From Undibacterium paludis (GTDB taxonomy: Bacteria > Pseudomonadota > Gammaproteobacteria > Burkholderiales > Burkholderiaceae_D), in the NCBI RefSeq assembly GCF_022568815.1, contig NZ_JAKZHX010000015.1:62001-126000 (forward strand): a stretch of 64,000 bases of DNA, in the 5' to 3' direction. The first letter of the stretch is position 1, and each line of letters begins with the position of its first letter. Shown piece after piece: positions 41,353 through 49,584 of this stretch. The translations under genes were made by a program, and so were the position numbers. A model generated the notes under the pieces. It saw nothing but the letters and a program-made list of their open reading frames with translations. It was not told the DNA's origin and did not search any database.

Positions 41353-41964
41353 ATGATGGTTCTCTACTCGGGTACAACCTGCCCATTTTCCCAACGTTGC
41401 CGCCTGGTTCTGTTTGAAAAAGGCATGGACTTTGAAATCCGCGATGTTGACCTGTTCAACAAGCCGGAAGATATCTCGACCATGAATCCTTATGGTCAGG
41501 TGCCTATCCTGGTTGAACGCGAATTGATATTGTATGAATCCAATATCATCAACGAATACATTGATGAACGCTTCCCGCATCCGCAACTGATGCCTGCTGA
41601 CCCGCTGCAGCGTGCCCGCGCACGTCTGATGCTTTTCAATTTTGAAAAAGAATTGTTCATCCACGTCCATACGCTGGAAAACGACAAGAACACGGCCTCT
41701 GCCAAGGTACAGGACAAGGCCCGCGCAGAAATCCGCGACCGCCTGACCCAGCTGGCCCCTTTGTTCGTCAAGAACAAATACATGCTCGGTGATGAGTTCT
41801 CCATGCTGGACGTAGCCGTTGCTCCATTGTTGTGGCGCCTTGATCATTACGGCATAGAACTGTCCAAGACAGCTGCGCCTTTGATGAAATATGCAGAACG
41901 TATTTTCTCCCGCCCTGCCTATATCGAAGCACTGACACCGTCCGAAAAAGTCATGCGCAGATAA
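41353..41964 (+). CDS. sspA: Stringent starvation protein A (GST fold)
   Basis: A 203-residue thioredoxin/GST-fold protein. The N-terminus MVLYSGTTCPFSQRCRLVLFEKGMDFEI, NPYGQVPILVERELILYESNIINEYIDERFPHP and the helical C-terminal half match SspA. It binds RNA polymerase during starvation rather than acting as a transferase. AAGGA precedes the double ATG at 41353. The position petABC-sspA-sspB is typical of betaproteobacteria. A strong terminator follows. Confidence 0.94.
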   Translation: MMVLYSGTTCPFSQRCRLVLFEKGMDFEIRDVDLFNKPEDISTMNPYGQVPILVERELILYESNIINEYIDERFPHPQLMPADPLQRARARLMLFNFEKELFIHVHTLENDKNTASAKVQDKARAEIRDRLTQLAPLFVKNKYMLGDEFSMLDVAVAPLLWRLDHYGIELSKTAAPLMKYAERIFSRPAYIEALTPSEKVMRR

Positions 41965-41986
41965 GCTGCACTGTCATGGTAAGGAT

Positions 41987-42024
41987 AACAAGGCTGATGT
42001 AATACGTCAGCCTTGTTGTTTTTT
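41987..42024 (+). terminator. Rho-independent terminator after sspA
   Basis: AACAAGGCTGA and TCAGCCTTGTT form a perfect 11-bp stem over a 9-nt loop, followed by GTTTTTT. It separates sspA from sspB. Confidence 0.88.
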
Positions 42025-42052
42025 GACTCCACGCCTATCCTTACAGTATCTT
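42023..42052 (+). promoter_or_regulatory. Candidate sspB promoter
   Basis: TTGACT (42023-42028), an 18-bp spacer and TATCTT (42047-42052) lie just behind the sspA terminator and 41 bp before sspB. Because a terminator precedes sspB, a separate promoter is expected. Confidence 0.5.
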
Positions 42053-42093
42053 TCCTAAAAGTACATTTAGTACATTTCGCTGATTGTAGAACC

Positions 42094-42582
42094 ATGCAAG
42101 AGATTTCAACTAAACCCTATTTCATGCGCGCCATTTACGAATGGTGCACCGACAACGGTTTTACCCCCTATATGGCGGTCAAGGTGAATCACGCTGCCCG
42201 TGTTCCCATGGAATTCGTCAGGAACGGTGAGATCGTGCTCAACATCAGCTTCGGCGCAACCAGTGGCCTGAAGATGGATAATGATGCGGTTGCCTTCAAA
42301 GCCCGCTTTGGCGGTGTGTCACGCGACATCTATGTGCCGGTCGAGAATGTGCTTGCGGTCTACGCCAGTGAAAACGGACAGGGCATGGCCTTTGAAGTTG
42401 ACCTGACCGAAACAGAAACCAGCCCTGAAGCCGAAGCATCGGTACCGGAAATCGGCAAACCGGCATTGGGCCTGGCAGCGGTCACTAGCAAGCCGACAGC
42501 CGTGGAAACACCGGTTTTGGCAGCCGAAGAAAAAAAATCTGAAAAAAAATCAGAAAAGCCCTCGCTAAAAATAATAAAGTAG
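42094..42582 (+). CDS. sspB: ClpXP protease specificity-enhancing factor SspB
   Basis: A 162-residue adaptor that delivers SsrA-tagged peptides to ClpXP. The N-terminal substrate-binding fold is clear (TKPYFMRAIYEWCTDNGFTPYMAVKVN, VLNISFGATSGLKMDNDAVAFKARFGGVSRDIYVPVENVLAVYA). A flexible acidic linker leads to a C-terminal Lys-rich ClpX-binding tail (KPSLKIIK). I chose ATG 42094, at the usual family start; the longer frame has no ribosome site. Confidence 0.94.
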   Translation: MQEISTKPYFMRAIYEWCTDNGFTPYMAVKVNHAARVPMEFVRNGEIVLNISFGATSGLKMDNDAVAFKARFGGVSRDIYVPVENVLAVYASENGQGMAFEVDLTETETSPEAEASVPEIGKPALGLAAVTSKPTAVETPVLAAEEKKSEKKSEKPSLKIIK

Positions 42583-42590
42583 CCTATAAT
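42562..42590 (+). promoter_or_regulatory. Candidate tRNA-Thr promoter
   Basis: A consensus TATAAT (42585-42590) lies 50 bp before the tRNA, at the end of sspB. The -35 (TCGCTA, 17 bp upstream) is poor. Confidence 0.4.
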
Positions 42591-42640
42591 CTTGGTCTTC
42601 GGGAATGCAACGGCAACGAAGCAAGAACGAAAACAGTTTC

Positions 42641-42716
42641 GCCGACTTAGCTCATTTGGTAGAGCAGTTGACTTGTAATCATCAGGTGGCCAGTTCGATT
42701 CCGGCAGTCGGCACCA
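42641..42716 (+). tRNA. tRNA-Thr (anticodon TGT)
   Basis: A 76-nt cloverleaf with acceptor GCCGACT/AGTCGGC, D-loop with TGG, anticodon loop CTTGTAA (TGT, reads ACA), T-loop TTCGATT and encoded CCA. Sequence is close to the usual bacterial tRNA-Thr(UGU). A terminator follows 8 bp later. Confidence 0.97.
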
Positions 42717-42723
42717 AATTAAA

Positions 42724-42755
42724 AACCCATCGTTAGCAATAACGGTGGGTTTTTT
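42724..42755 (+). terminator. Rho-independent terminator after tRNA-Thr
   Basis: AACCCATCGTTA and TAACGGTGGGTT form a 12-bp stem with one G-U pair and the loop GCAA, followed by a T-rich tract. Confidence 0.9.
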
Positions 42756-42909
42756 CTTTTTTCCTTTCTCCTCTTTCTCAATTCCGGTATTTTCTTTCCG
42801 TTTCTGTTTTTCGTGGTGAACCACATTGCATCAGGGTGGTCATAATTATTTAATCGATGCAATTTGCATTCTTACAGCCAACCAAAGATAAAAAAAGATA
42901 AGGAATCCC

Positions 42910-45096
42910 ATGAAAATACGTGTCGAGCATTTGCTGCTCCCCCTGTTGCTTTGCAACTTGAGTGGCGCCAGTTATGCCCAGGACGGCATGCTTAGCCTTG
43001 AAATGCTGTATCACCCGACAAAAAAAGAAAAATTCGACACCAAACCACTGACGCGCCTGACCTGGGACGCTCAAAACCGGTTGATAGAAACACAGAGCAA
43101 AGACGGCGTAGTCCAGCAGTTCGTGGTGAATCCGGCGACGTGGGAGAAACAGGCACTGGCAGCCGATGGCAATATCCTGCAACTGATGCTGGCGGCCGGT
43201 ATTGCAGAGAAAGAAGCAAAGGTACAAATTGACAAGCTGACGCCGCAGATCAAGCCAGAATTGAAGGCTTATTTATTTACGTACAAGAACGATCTGTGGC
43301 TGCTGGACCTGGCCGCCGGCAAGGTCAAAGAGTTAACGCATACGCCGGACGTGGCCGAGGATGAGGCGATACTTTCGCCTGACCTGCAATCAGTTGCCTA
43401 CCTCAAAGGCAATGACATGTATGTCACCGATGTCGTCACAGCCACAGAAAAACGCCTGACAACCGGGGGTAACGAGACCACCTTCAATGGCCGCCTTGAC
43501 TGGGTCTACATGGAAGAGATTTATGGCCGTGGTCATCTGCGTGCTTTCTGGTGGGCGCCTGATTCCAAAAAGATCGCCTATCTGAGTTTTGATGAAAGCA
43601 AGGTACCGGTCTATACACTCAGTGGCGACCATGCACAGCCAATCAGGACTGAACGCACCCGTTATCCCAAGGCTGGCGACCCCAATCCAGAAGTAAAGCT
43701 TGGTATTGTTGACATGGCGGGTAAAACCAGCTGGACCGACAGTCCTTATCCAGGCAAGGAAACCTTGATCGTGCAGGTGGGCTGGACACCGGATGGCAAA
43801 TTGCTGGCCAGTTGGCAAGACAGAGTGCAAACCTGGCTGGATCTGCGTATTTATGATGGGCAGTACAGGAGCCGGCAGGTATTGCGCGAAAGCGGTCCGG
43901 CCTGGACCGAACGCCTGCCGCTGCCGGTCTTCCTCAAGGATGGCGGCTTTATCTGGGAGTCAGACCGCACAGGCCACAGGCATCTGTACCGCTATGACAG
44001 TCAATACCAGTTGAAAACTGCTGTCACCAAAGGTGATTGGGATATCCGGACTGTCTATGGCATTGATGAAGCAAAAAGCCGCGTCCTGTTTGCCGCCAAT
44101 GAAGCCAATCCTATAGGCAACGATGTCTACACCGTCAATCTCGACGGCAGTCATTTGCAAAAGCTGAGCAAGGAATCCGGCACCCATTATGCCCGCTGGA
44201 ATACCAGCTACACCCATTTCATCGACAGCTGGAGCAGTTTGAAACAGCCACCCAGACAAGCCCTGTTCAGTGATGCCGGTCAGCAGCTGAAGCTGGTTGA
44301 TGATGCCGGCATGCCTGAGAAAATGCAGGGACTGAAACTGGCGAAGGTGACGCAACAACAGGTGAAGTCGCGCGACGGCTTCTTGCTGGAAAGCCTGTTG
44401 TTCCTGCCGCCTGACTTTGATCCGAAAAAGAAATACCCCGTCTATCAGCATCTGTATGCTGGTCCGATGGCACCGCAGGTGACGGATCGCTGGAACAGCA
44501 ATCTCTGGCATCATTTCCTGGCACAACAGGGATATGTGGTCTGGATACTCGACAACCGTAGCGCCAGCAACAAGGGAGCCGTCAGCGCCTGGCCCATCCA
44601 CAAGAAACTGGGGCAGCTGGAATTGCAGGACCAGCTCGATGGTCTGGAATGGCTGCGCAAGCAGGGCTGGGCCGACATGAACAGGATAGCACTGAACGGC
44701 TGGAGCTATGGCGGTTATATGACTTCGTATGCGATGACACACAGCAAGGCCTGGAAGATAGGTTTTGTCGGCGCACCGGTGACGGATTACCGTTTATATG
44801 ACAGCGTGTATACCGAGCGCTACATGGGACTGCCGCAAGAAAATGCCGAAGGCTATGATAAGGGCAGCGTGCTCAAGGCGACCAGGGATTTGAGCGGCAA
44901 GATCATGATCATGCATGGCACCATGGATGACAATGTGCATCCGCAAAACACCATCATGTTCATTGATGAACTGATCAAGAATGGCAAGGACTATAGCCTG
45001 CAACTGTATCCGGGCGCAGGTCATGGCCCGCGCGGTGACTGGACCATGTGGTCACTGCAAAAAGCCAAGTGGGAATTTCTGAGAAACAATCTCTGA
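42910..45096 (+). CDS. Exported prolyl oligopeptidase-family peptidase (S9, DPP IV-like)
   Basis: A 728-residue enzyme with a signal peptide (cleavage after GASYA, about residue 23). Residues 40-470 form the DPP IV-type beta-propeller (RLDWVYMEEIYGRG, KKIAYLSFDESKVPVY). The C-terminal alpha/beta-hydrolase domain has the nucleophile in NGWSYGGYM, the Asp in DDNVHPQNT and the His in GAGHGPRG. It should remove X-Pro dipeptides in the periplasm. The gene stands alone, ended by a strong terminator shared with the convergent GST gene. Confidence 0.94.
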   Translation: MKIRVEHLLLPLLLCNLSGASYAQDGMLSLEMLYHPTKKEKFDTKPLTRLTWDAQNRLIETQSKDGVVQQFVVNPATWEKQALAADGNILQLMLAAGIAEKEAKVQIDKLTPQIKPELKAYLFTYKNDLWLLDLAAGKVKELTHTPDVAEDEAILSPDLQSVAYLKGNDMYVTDVVTATEKRLTTGGNETTFNGRLDWVYMEEIYGRGHLRAFWWAPDSKKIAYLSFDESKVPVYTLSGDHAQPIRTERTRYPKAGDPNPEVKLGIVDMAGKTSWTDSPYPGKETLIVQVGWTPDGKLLASWQDRVQTWLDLRIYDGQYRSRQVLRESGPAWTERLPLPVFLKDGGFIWESDRTGHRHLYRYDSQYQLKTAVTKGDWDIRTVYGIDEAKSRVLFAANEANPIGNDVYTVNLDGSHLQKLSKESGTHYARWNTSYTHFIDSWSSLKQPPRQALFSDAGQQLKLVDDAGMPEKMQGLKLAKVTQQQVKSRDGFLLESLLFLPPDFDPKKKYPVYQHLYAGPMAPQVTDRWNSNLWHHFLAQQGYVVWILDNRSASNKGAVSAWPIHKKLGQLELQDQLDGLEWLRKQGWADMNRIALNGWSYGGYMTSYAMTHSKAWKIGFVGAPVTDYRLYDSVYTERYMGLPQENAEGYDKGSVLKATRDLSGKIMIMHGTMDDNVHPQNTIMFIDELIKNGKDYSLQLYPGAGHGPRGDWTMWSLQKAKWEFLRNNL

Positions 45097-45116
45097 TTTT
45101 TTAGTGCAGGAAAATG

Positions 45117-45148
45117 AAAACGGTGCAAAAAACAGCACCGTTTTTTTT
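45117..45148. terminator. Bidirectional terminator between the S9 peptidase and GST genes
   Basis: AAAACGGTGC and GCACCGTTTT pair perfectly over an 8-nt loop. The T-tract on the plus strand is followed directly by the GST stop codon (45147-45149). Confidence 0.88.
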
Positions 45149-45809
45149 ATCGCATAAGATGTGACAGAGCAGAACCGCGCACGCGTAAAAATTCATGTAA
45201 TAGAGACGCATAATTTTCATGTGCGGCACTTCGTACAGACGCACGTGAATGCAGTGCCTGACGCCAGACGGTCAACCTGGGGAGGTTTTTGAAGAAACCA
45301 AAATCGTCGATCTCTTCAAACACCTCAAAGTAACGAAACACCGGTGCAAAGGCAGCATCCACCAGGCTGAAATTTTTCCCCGAAAAATAAGGACCATCGC
45401 CAAGCTGGTTTTCCAGTTGCACAAACTTCGTCTGTAATTCAGCCGCTTTGGCATGCAGCATCTGCTCGTCTGCCGCATTGTAAAAACCACCTATGCTGTT
45501 CAAGGTGGCTGAGGCAAATTCTATCCAGGCGCGATGCTGCGCTCTTTCCAGTGCGGATTCAGGGTGCAGGCGAGGTGAAGTTGTTTCATCCAGGTATTCG
45601 CAAATGACTGCTGATTCAAAGATGGCTTGCCCGTCTACCAGCAGCACTGGTGTCTTGCCCAGTGGCGATACTTGCAAGAACCAGTCAGGTTTGTGCGCCA
45701 GGTCTATCTCCACTCGTTCAAAGCTGATCCCTTTTTCAGTGAGGGTGATAGCTGCACGCTGTACATAGGGGCAAAGCTTGTGACTGATCAGGGTGTATTT
45801 ACTGTTCAT
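45147..45809 (-). CDS. Glutathione S-transferase family protein
   Basis: A 220-residue GST. The N-terminal thioredoxin-like domain has a cysteine active site (HKLCPYVQRAAITL) and the glutathione-binding PVLLVDGQAIFESAVICEYLDE. The C-terminal helical domain contains FSGKNFSLVDAAFAPVFRYF. The CPYVQ motif points to the omega/beta-like cysteine GSTs, which often act as thiol transferases. It lies 12 bp behind the DoxX gene on the same strand, and a LysR gene is divergent. Confidence 0.9.
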   Translation of the reverse strand: MNSKYTLISHKLCPYVQRAAITLTEKGISFERVEIDLAHKPDWFLQVSPLGKTPVLLVDGQAIFESAVICEYLDETTSPRLHPESALERAQHRAWIEFASATLNSIGGFYNAADEQMLHAKAAELQTKFVQLENQLGDGPYFSGKNFSLVDAAFAPVFRYFEVFEEIDDFGFFKNLPRLTVWRQALHSRASVRSAAHENYASLLHEFLRVRGSALSHLMR

Positions 45810-45821
45810 GTTTTCCCCCGC

Positions 45822-46241
45822 TCATGCCAGTGAAAACCGGGCGCTGCGGCGTAAGGCAAATGCACCATCACCCAGTAGCCAGACAGCGATCGATGTCGCG
45901 ATCAGAAATACTGGGTATTCCCAGCCACCGTTAGGACTGGTATGCACCCAGCCATTGCCAAAATGCACAGTCGCAGCAACGGCCATGATGGGCACCAGTG
46001 CCAGAGCAACCTGGCGGCTATAGATGCCTAGCACCAGTGCCAGGCCACCGAATAATTCCAGCGCAAACACGGGATAAGCGAGAAAACCGGGATAGCCTAT
46101 ACTGGTAAAAAACTGCGCTGTGCCGGCCAGGGTAAACACCAGGAGTTTCAGTAAAGCGTGCGCTATCCACATGATGCCCAGACTGACGCGCAGCAGGGTG
46201 ATGCCGTAGGCATTGCTGCCAGACAGAGTTGAATGCGTCAT
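45822..46241 (-). CDS. DoxX family membrane protein
   Basis: A 139-residue protein with four membrane helices (ITLLRVSLGIMWIAHALLKL, GYPGFLAYPVFALELFGGLALVLGIY, VALALVPIMAVAATVHFGNGW, YPVFLIATSIAVWLLGDGA), typical of DoxX/DoxD. The function in most bacteria is unclear; some affect redox or organic hydroperoxide stress. I chose ATG 46241, with GGAG 7 bp before it; the longer open frame has no family support. The GST gene follows by 12 bp. Confidence 0.9.
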   Translation of the reverse strand: MTHSTLSGSNAYGITLLRVSLGIMWIAHALLKLLVFTLAGTAQFFTSIGYPGFLAYPVFALELFGGLALVLGIYSRQVALALVPIMAVAATVHFGNGWVHTSPNGGWEYPVFLIATSIAVWLLGDGAFALRRSARFSLA

Positions 46242-46280
46242 TTTGTTCTCCAGGAAGTGATTGATGGAGCTAATATAAAA

Positions 46281-46300
46281 TTTCGTCATCGCAATGAAAA
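46281..46300. promoter_or_regulatory. Possible LysR operator between doxX and the LysR gene
   Basis: TTTCGTCATCGCAATGAAAA has a T-N11-A core with TTTC/GAAA arms in the 77-bp divergent region. The symmetry is imperfect. Confidence 0.3.
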
Positions 46301-46318
46301 TAGGCATAAAAGCAAACC

Positions 46319-47203
46319 ATGAATGCAAAAATGCAATACAGACTAAATGCGGCCGACCTGGAAGTCGTGCTGGCACTGGTACGCACCGGCAAACTGGTCG
46401 AGGCGGGTGAGCGCCTGTCACTCGATGCGTCCACAGTCTTCCGCAACATACAGAAACTGGAAAAAGGTTTGGGGCAACGCCTGTTTGAACGCTCGCGTAC
46501 AGGCTATCAAGCCAATGAACTGGCACAGGAGCTGGCTGTGCATGCCGAGCAGATGGAAGTGCAACTCGAAGCCGCCCGCTCAGCCATGCAATTGCAGCCT
46601 GATCAGGTGGCTGGTGCGGTGCGTATCACCACGACCGACACCATACTGCATGGCTTGCTGACGCCGGTATTGAAGCCCTTGCAGGCTTTGCATCCTTTGC
46701 TGAGCCTGGATTTGCATGCTGGCAATGAACTGGCCAGCCTGACCAGGCGTGATGCCGATATCGCCATACGTGCGAGTAAACGGCCACCCCAACATCTGAT
46801 CGGCAAACACCTGGGGCCGATAAGGGTGGCTCTGTATGCTGGAAAAACCAGCAAGATCAGGCATTTCGACGCAGAAACCGCCCAGCGCCATCACTGGATT
46901 GCACCAGATGATGCCTTGCCAGAACATCCGTCCGTAATATGGCGCAAGAAGCACTTTCCCAGGTTACAGGTTACTTACAAGGTCAACAGCATACTCACGG
47001 TAGCAGAACTGGTGGGCCAGGGTTTGGGTCTGGGCATCCTGCCCCTGTTCCTTGCACAGGGGCGCAAGGATTTGCTGCAATTGACAGAGGTGCTGGACGA
47101 ATGTCAGACCGAGCTATGGTTGCTTACACATACCGAAGCCAGGCATTTGCGTCGGGTGTCGGCGGTGTATTCGTATCTGGCGCAGGAGATCGTGTTGACT
47201 TGA
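46319..47203 (+). CDS. LysR-family transcriptional regulator
   Basis: A 294-residue regulator. The N-terminal winged helix-turn-helix is DLEVVLALVRTGKLVEAGERLSLDASTVFRNIQKLEKGLGQRLFERSRTGYQ (residues 12-62). The effector domain starts near 90 (GAVRITTTDTILHGLLTPVL) and carries two lobes. The gene is divergent from doxX-GST, and such regulators usually control the divergent genes. Ligand unknown. A long-loop hairpin follows at 47230-47266. Confidence 0.9.
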   Translation: MNAKMQYRLNAADLEVVLALVRTGKLVEAGERLSLDASTVFRNIQKLEKGLGQRLFERSRTGYQANELAQELAVHAEQMEVQLEAARSAMQLQPDQVAGAVRITTTDTILHGLLTPVLKPLQALHPLLSLDLHAGNELASLTRRDADIAIRASKRPPQHLIGKHLGPIRVALYAGKTSKIRHFDAETAQRHHWIAPDDALPEHPSVIWRKKHFPRLQVTYKVNSILTVAELVGQGLGLGILPLFLAQGRKDLLQLTEVLDECQTELWLLTHTEARHLRRVSAVYSYLAQEIVLT

Positions 47204-47229
47204 GTATTGATTTGAGTGTTGTTTGCAAA

Positions 47230-47266
47230 AAAGCCGCTGATAATCCAACAGTACATCGGCGGCTTT
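47230..47266. terminator. Hairpin between convergent LysR and phytase-like genes
   Basis: AAAGCCGCTGAT and ATCGGCGGCTTT pair over 12 bp with one G-U pair and a 13-nt loop. Only a short T-run follows. Confidence 0.5.
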
Positions 47267-47293
47267 CTGTCGGTAAAGACAAGATAGGATGGA

Positions 47294-49393
47294 TCAGGAC
47301 GGAACGTTAAAATCCGCCAGTTTCTTGCTGAACTTGAACAGCCAGATACGGTTAGGTCTTTCCGTATCGGCGCCGCGGGCAACGCGCATGGTATTGCCTG
47401 CAGTACAGCCCAGGGCGCTGGCAGTGGTCGTCATGGCGCCATTGGCATCGACAGTGCACTTGGTGACGTCAGCGCCAACGACGATGGCGCCAGTAGGGTC
47501 AACAATCACAGTCTTCATGCCAAAGTCATCATCATTGGTCAGCGCCAGGGTGTTTTCATCGACCAGAGCCAGACCTTCAGCTTTTTCTGCCAGCCAGCCT
47601 GCATTGTTCAGATCAAACAGCACAGTTTTTTGAAGCACGACGATATTGGCATAATTGACGCCATTCACTGCAGCACCCGTCATGCTGCTTTTTTCCAGGT
47701 CCGTACCCATGCTGGCGATGTCGGTAGCATTGTTTGGCACCTGCACCAGCATCAGCTTGTTGAAAGCCTTGCCGTCAGGGTCAGTGCCCTGTTCTATGAC
47801 GATGAACTTGCCATTGCCGAGTGACACCAGATCGCCCAGTTTGGCGTTGCCGGTTTTGCCAGAGGTGTATTGTGTGCTGTCTATGGGGTAGGCATACAGC
47901 CTGGTTTTTTCTGTCGCCGGATCAAACTCTACCCAACGGTTGAACTTGGCATAGTCCTTGATACTTTCGCTGGTAGCGACTGTTGCACCAGGCACGACAT
48001 AATTGGCCTTGCCATCGTCAAGCGGGCTTTGTACGAAGCCATTGAGCTTGCCGGTAGCAACTTCCAGCGACAAGCCTTCCATGCCACGGTTGGCGCGGCG
48101 TTTCAGCAAGACCGCCGGTAAGTCACCCGCACCTGTGCCAGGCTGGTATTTTTTCAGGATGATGCCGGTGGCGATGTCTATCTTCAGGATGAAGGGGCCA
48201 TATTCATCCGATACCCAGAGTACACCACGCGCCGCATCATAGACGATGGATTCGGTATCAAGGCCATAGTCGCTGAAGGTGGTCTTGCTGCCGGCGTCAT
48301 ACCTGGCTGCATCATTCAATGGTACTTCTGCAGATGAACCAAGCTTGCCAGCAGCGATGGATAAACCCGAGGCATTGATGGTAGAACTGAATTTGATCGG
48401 CGTGACAGATTTCAGTACCGCTCCATCCTTGCCTATGCTGATCAGGCCATACGATGGTGTGAAGCTCGGAGACGGGAAGAATTTGGCATCACTGGTGCCT
48501 GTTGCACCAGCTGTGACGACAGCGTTGGGTACCTTGGGGCCATCGCCATTCGGGCCACGATCGGTAATGCCATAAAACTCCAGCGTGCCATCGGCTGCTT
48601 TGCCTTTGAATGTCAAACCAGAACCATAGGATGGCAAGAAGCCTTTGGGGAACTCTGCCCTGACGGCAGCATTATTGCCTTCATAAGGTACAAAGAAATT
48701 ATCGGCAGCCTGTATCTGGTAACGGGTGATGGCAGCGCTGACCGTACCCAGTGCATTGCTCTGTGTGACTGTTTCTACGACAGGTGTACCTAGTCTGGAT
48801 GCCATGGTGTCTTCAAAATGTTCACGCACCAGGGTGCGGCGGCCGGCATCTACCGTGCGGCTCTGGTAATTGCCCGGCAGTTTGGCCAGCAAGGCTATCA
48901 TGCTGGCATTGAATGTCGCAGCCGGTGCATTAAAGTCCAGCGTCTGGCCGGCCAGAGCGGTTTTAACAGCGGCAGAAATCTTGATGCCGTTGGCCACATC
49001 ATTGTCTTCATCAAGCAATTGCAGGGCCAGCAGGCGGTTGACTACGCTATCGTCCTTGACGTTGCTGGAGTTGGCCAGGTTCAGTGGTGTAACGGTGGTA
49101 GCGCAGGCCGTGGAGCCAAGTGTAATACCGCCGACAGAGAACACCAGACTGTCACCGGTGTTGCAGATGTAACCACCACTACTGGCCGTGCTGTTTTTGC
49201 TGCCACCTGCTGCAGTGTAGTCCAGCCCCTCAACTGCCGCATCAAGAAAAATCCCGTTCACGGGGCTAGGTGTGGGCGTCGTGCTGACTGTGCTGTTATT
49301 GCTGCCGCCGCAGGCTGCCAGCAGGCTTGCTGTTGCCAGTGTCGTCAGAGTCAGCAATGTAGGCAGCATTGGGGTTTGCTTGCTGTACTTCAT
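47294..49393 (-). CDS. Lipoprotein with esterase-like phytase domain
   Basis: A 699-residue surface or periplasmic lipoprotein; the signal ends in lipobox LLAAC, followed by a Ser/Thr/Pro linker. The C-terminal two-thirds is a beta-propeller of the esterase-like phytase type (FYGITDRGPNGDGPKVP, YGLDTESIVYDAARGVLWVSDEYGPF, GMEGLSLE, KAEGLALVDENTLALTNDDDFG). Such domains are predicted to hydrolyse phosphate or ester bonds, with calcium. GAGG precedes the ATG at 49393. The divergent gene encodes a CYTH-like exported protein, and PHO-box-like sequences lie between them. Whether it is a true phytase is not proved by sequence. Confidence 0.85.
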   Translation of the reverse strand: MKYSKQTPMLPTLLTLTTLATASLLAACGGSNNSTVSTTPTPSPVNGIFLDAAVEGLDYTAAGGSKNSTASSGGYICNTGDSLVFSVGGITLGSTACATTVTPLNLANSSNVKDDSVVNRLLALQLLDEDNDVANGIKISAAVKTALAGQTLDFNAPAATFNASMIALLAKLPGNYQSRTVDAGRRTLVREHFEDTMASRLGTPVVETVTQSNALGTVSAAITRYQIQAADNFFVPYEGNNAAVRAEFPKGFLPSYGSGLTFKGKAADGTLEFYGITDRGPNGDGPKVPNAVVTAGATGTSDAKFFPSPSFTPSYGLISIGKDGAVLKSVTPIKFSSTINASGLSIAAGKLGSSAEVPLNDAARYDAGSKTTFSDYGLDTESIVYDAARGVLWVSDEYGPFILKIDIATGIILKKYQPGTGAGDLPAVLLKRRANRGMEGLSLEVATGKLNGFVQSPLDDGKANYVVPGATVATSESIKDYAKFNRWVEFDPATEKTRLYAYPIDSTQYTSGKTGNAKLGDLVSLGNGKFIVIEQGTDPDGKAFNKLMLVQVPNNATDIASMGTDLEKSSMTGAAVNGVNYANIVVLQKTVLFDLNNAGWLAEKAEGLALVDENTLALTNDDDFGMKTVIVDPTGAIVVGADVTKCTVDANGAMTTTASALGCTAGNTMRVARGADTERPNRIWLFKFSKKLADFNVPS

Positions 49394-49466
49394 GGAGTGA
49401 CCTCGTGGATATTGATGAAAAGCGAATCGATGGAAGGCGAAAATCCAGCGAAGTTACACCATGCGT

Positions 49467-49484
49467 ATGACCCACTTATGACAT
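49467..49484 (-). promoter_or_regulatory. PHO-box-like site for the phytase-like gene
   Basis: Read on the minus strand, ATGTCATAAGTGGGTCAT has two 7-bp repeats with 4 bp between (11-bp period), agreeing with the E. coli PHO box CTGTCATAAATCTGTCAT at 14 of 18 positions by my own comparison. The -10 downstream is weak (TAACTT). Confidence 0.5.
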
Positions 49485-49520
49485 GGTGACATGCCTTTTC
49501 TTGACAGGACCGTAGCTGAT

Positions 49521-49554
49521 CCGTCACTGGTCCGTCATATTTGACACCTATAGT
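49521..49554 (+). promoter_or_regulatory. PHO-box-like site and -10 for the CYTH gene
   Basis: CCGTCAC-TGGT-CCGTCAT (49521-49538) has the 11-bp period of PhoB sites, and a TATAGT -10 starts 10 bp later (49549-49554), the usual spacing of PhoB-dependent promoters. No -35 of normal type is needed in that class. Match to the E. coli box is 12 of 18. Confidence 0.5.
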
Positions 49555-49584
49555 GTGCCCACCAAAAACTGTGGAGAGCACATC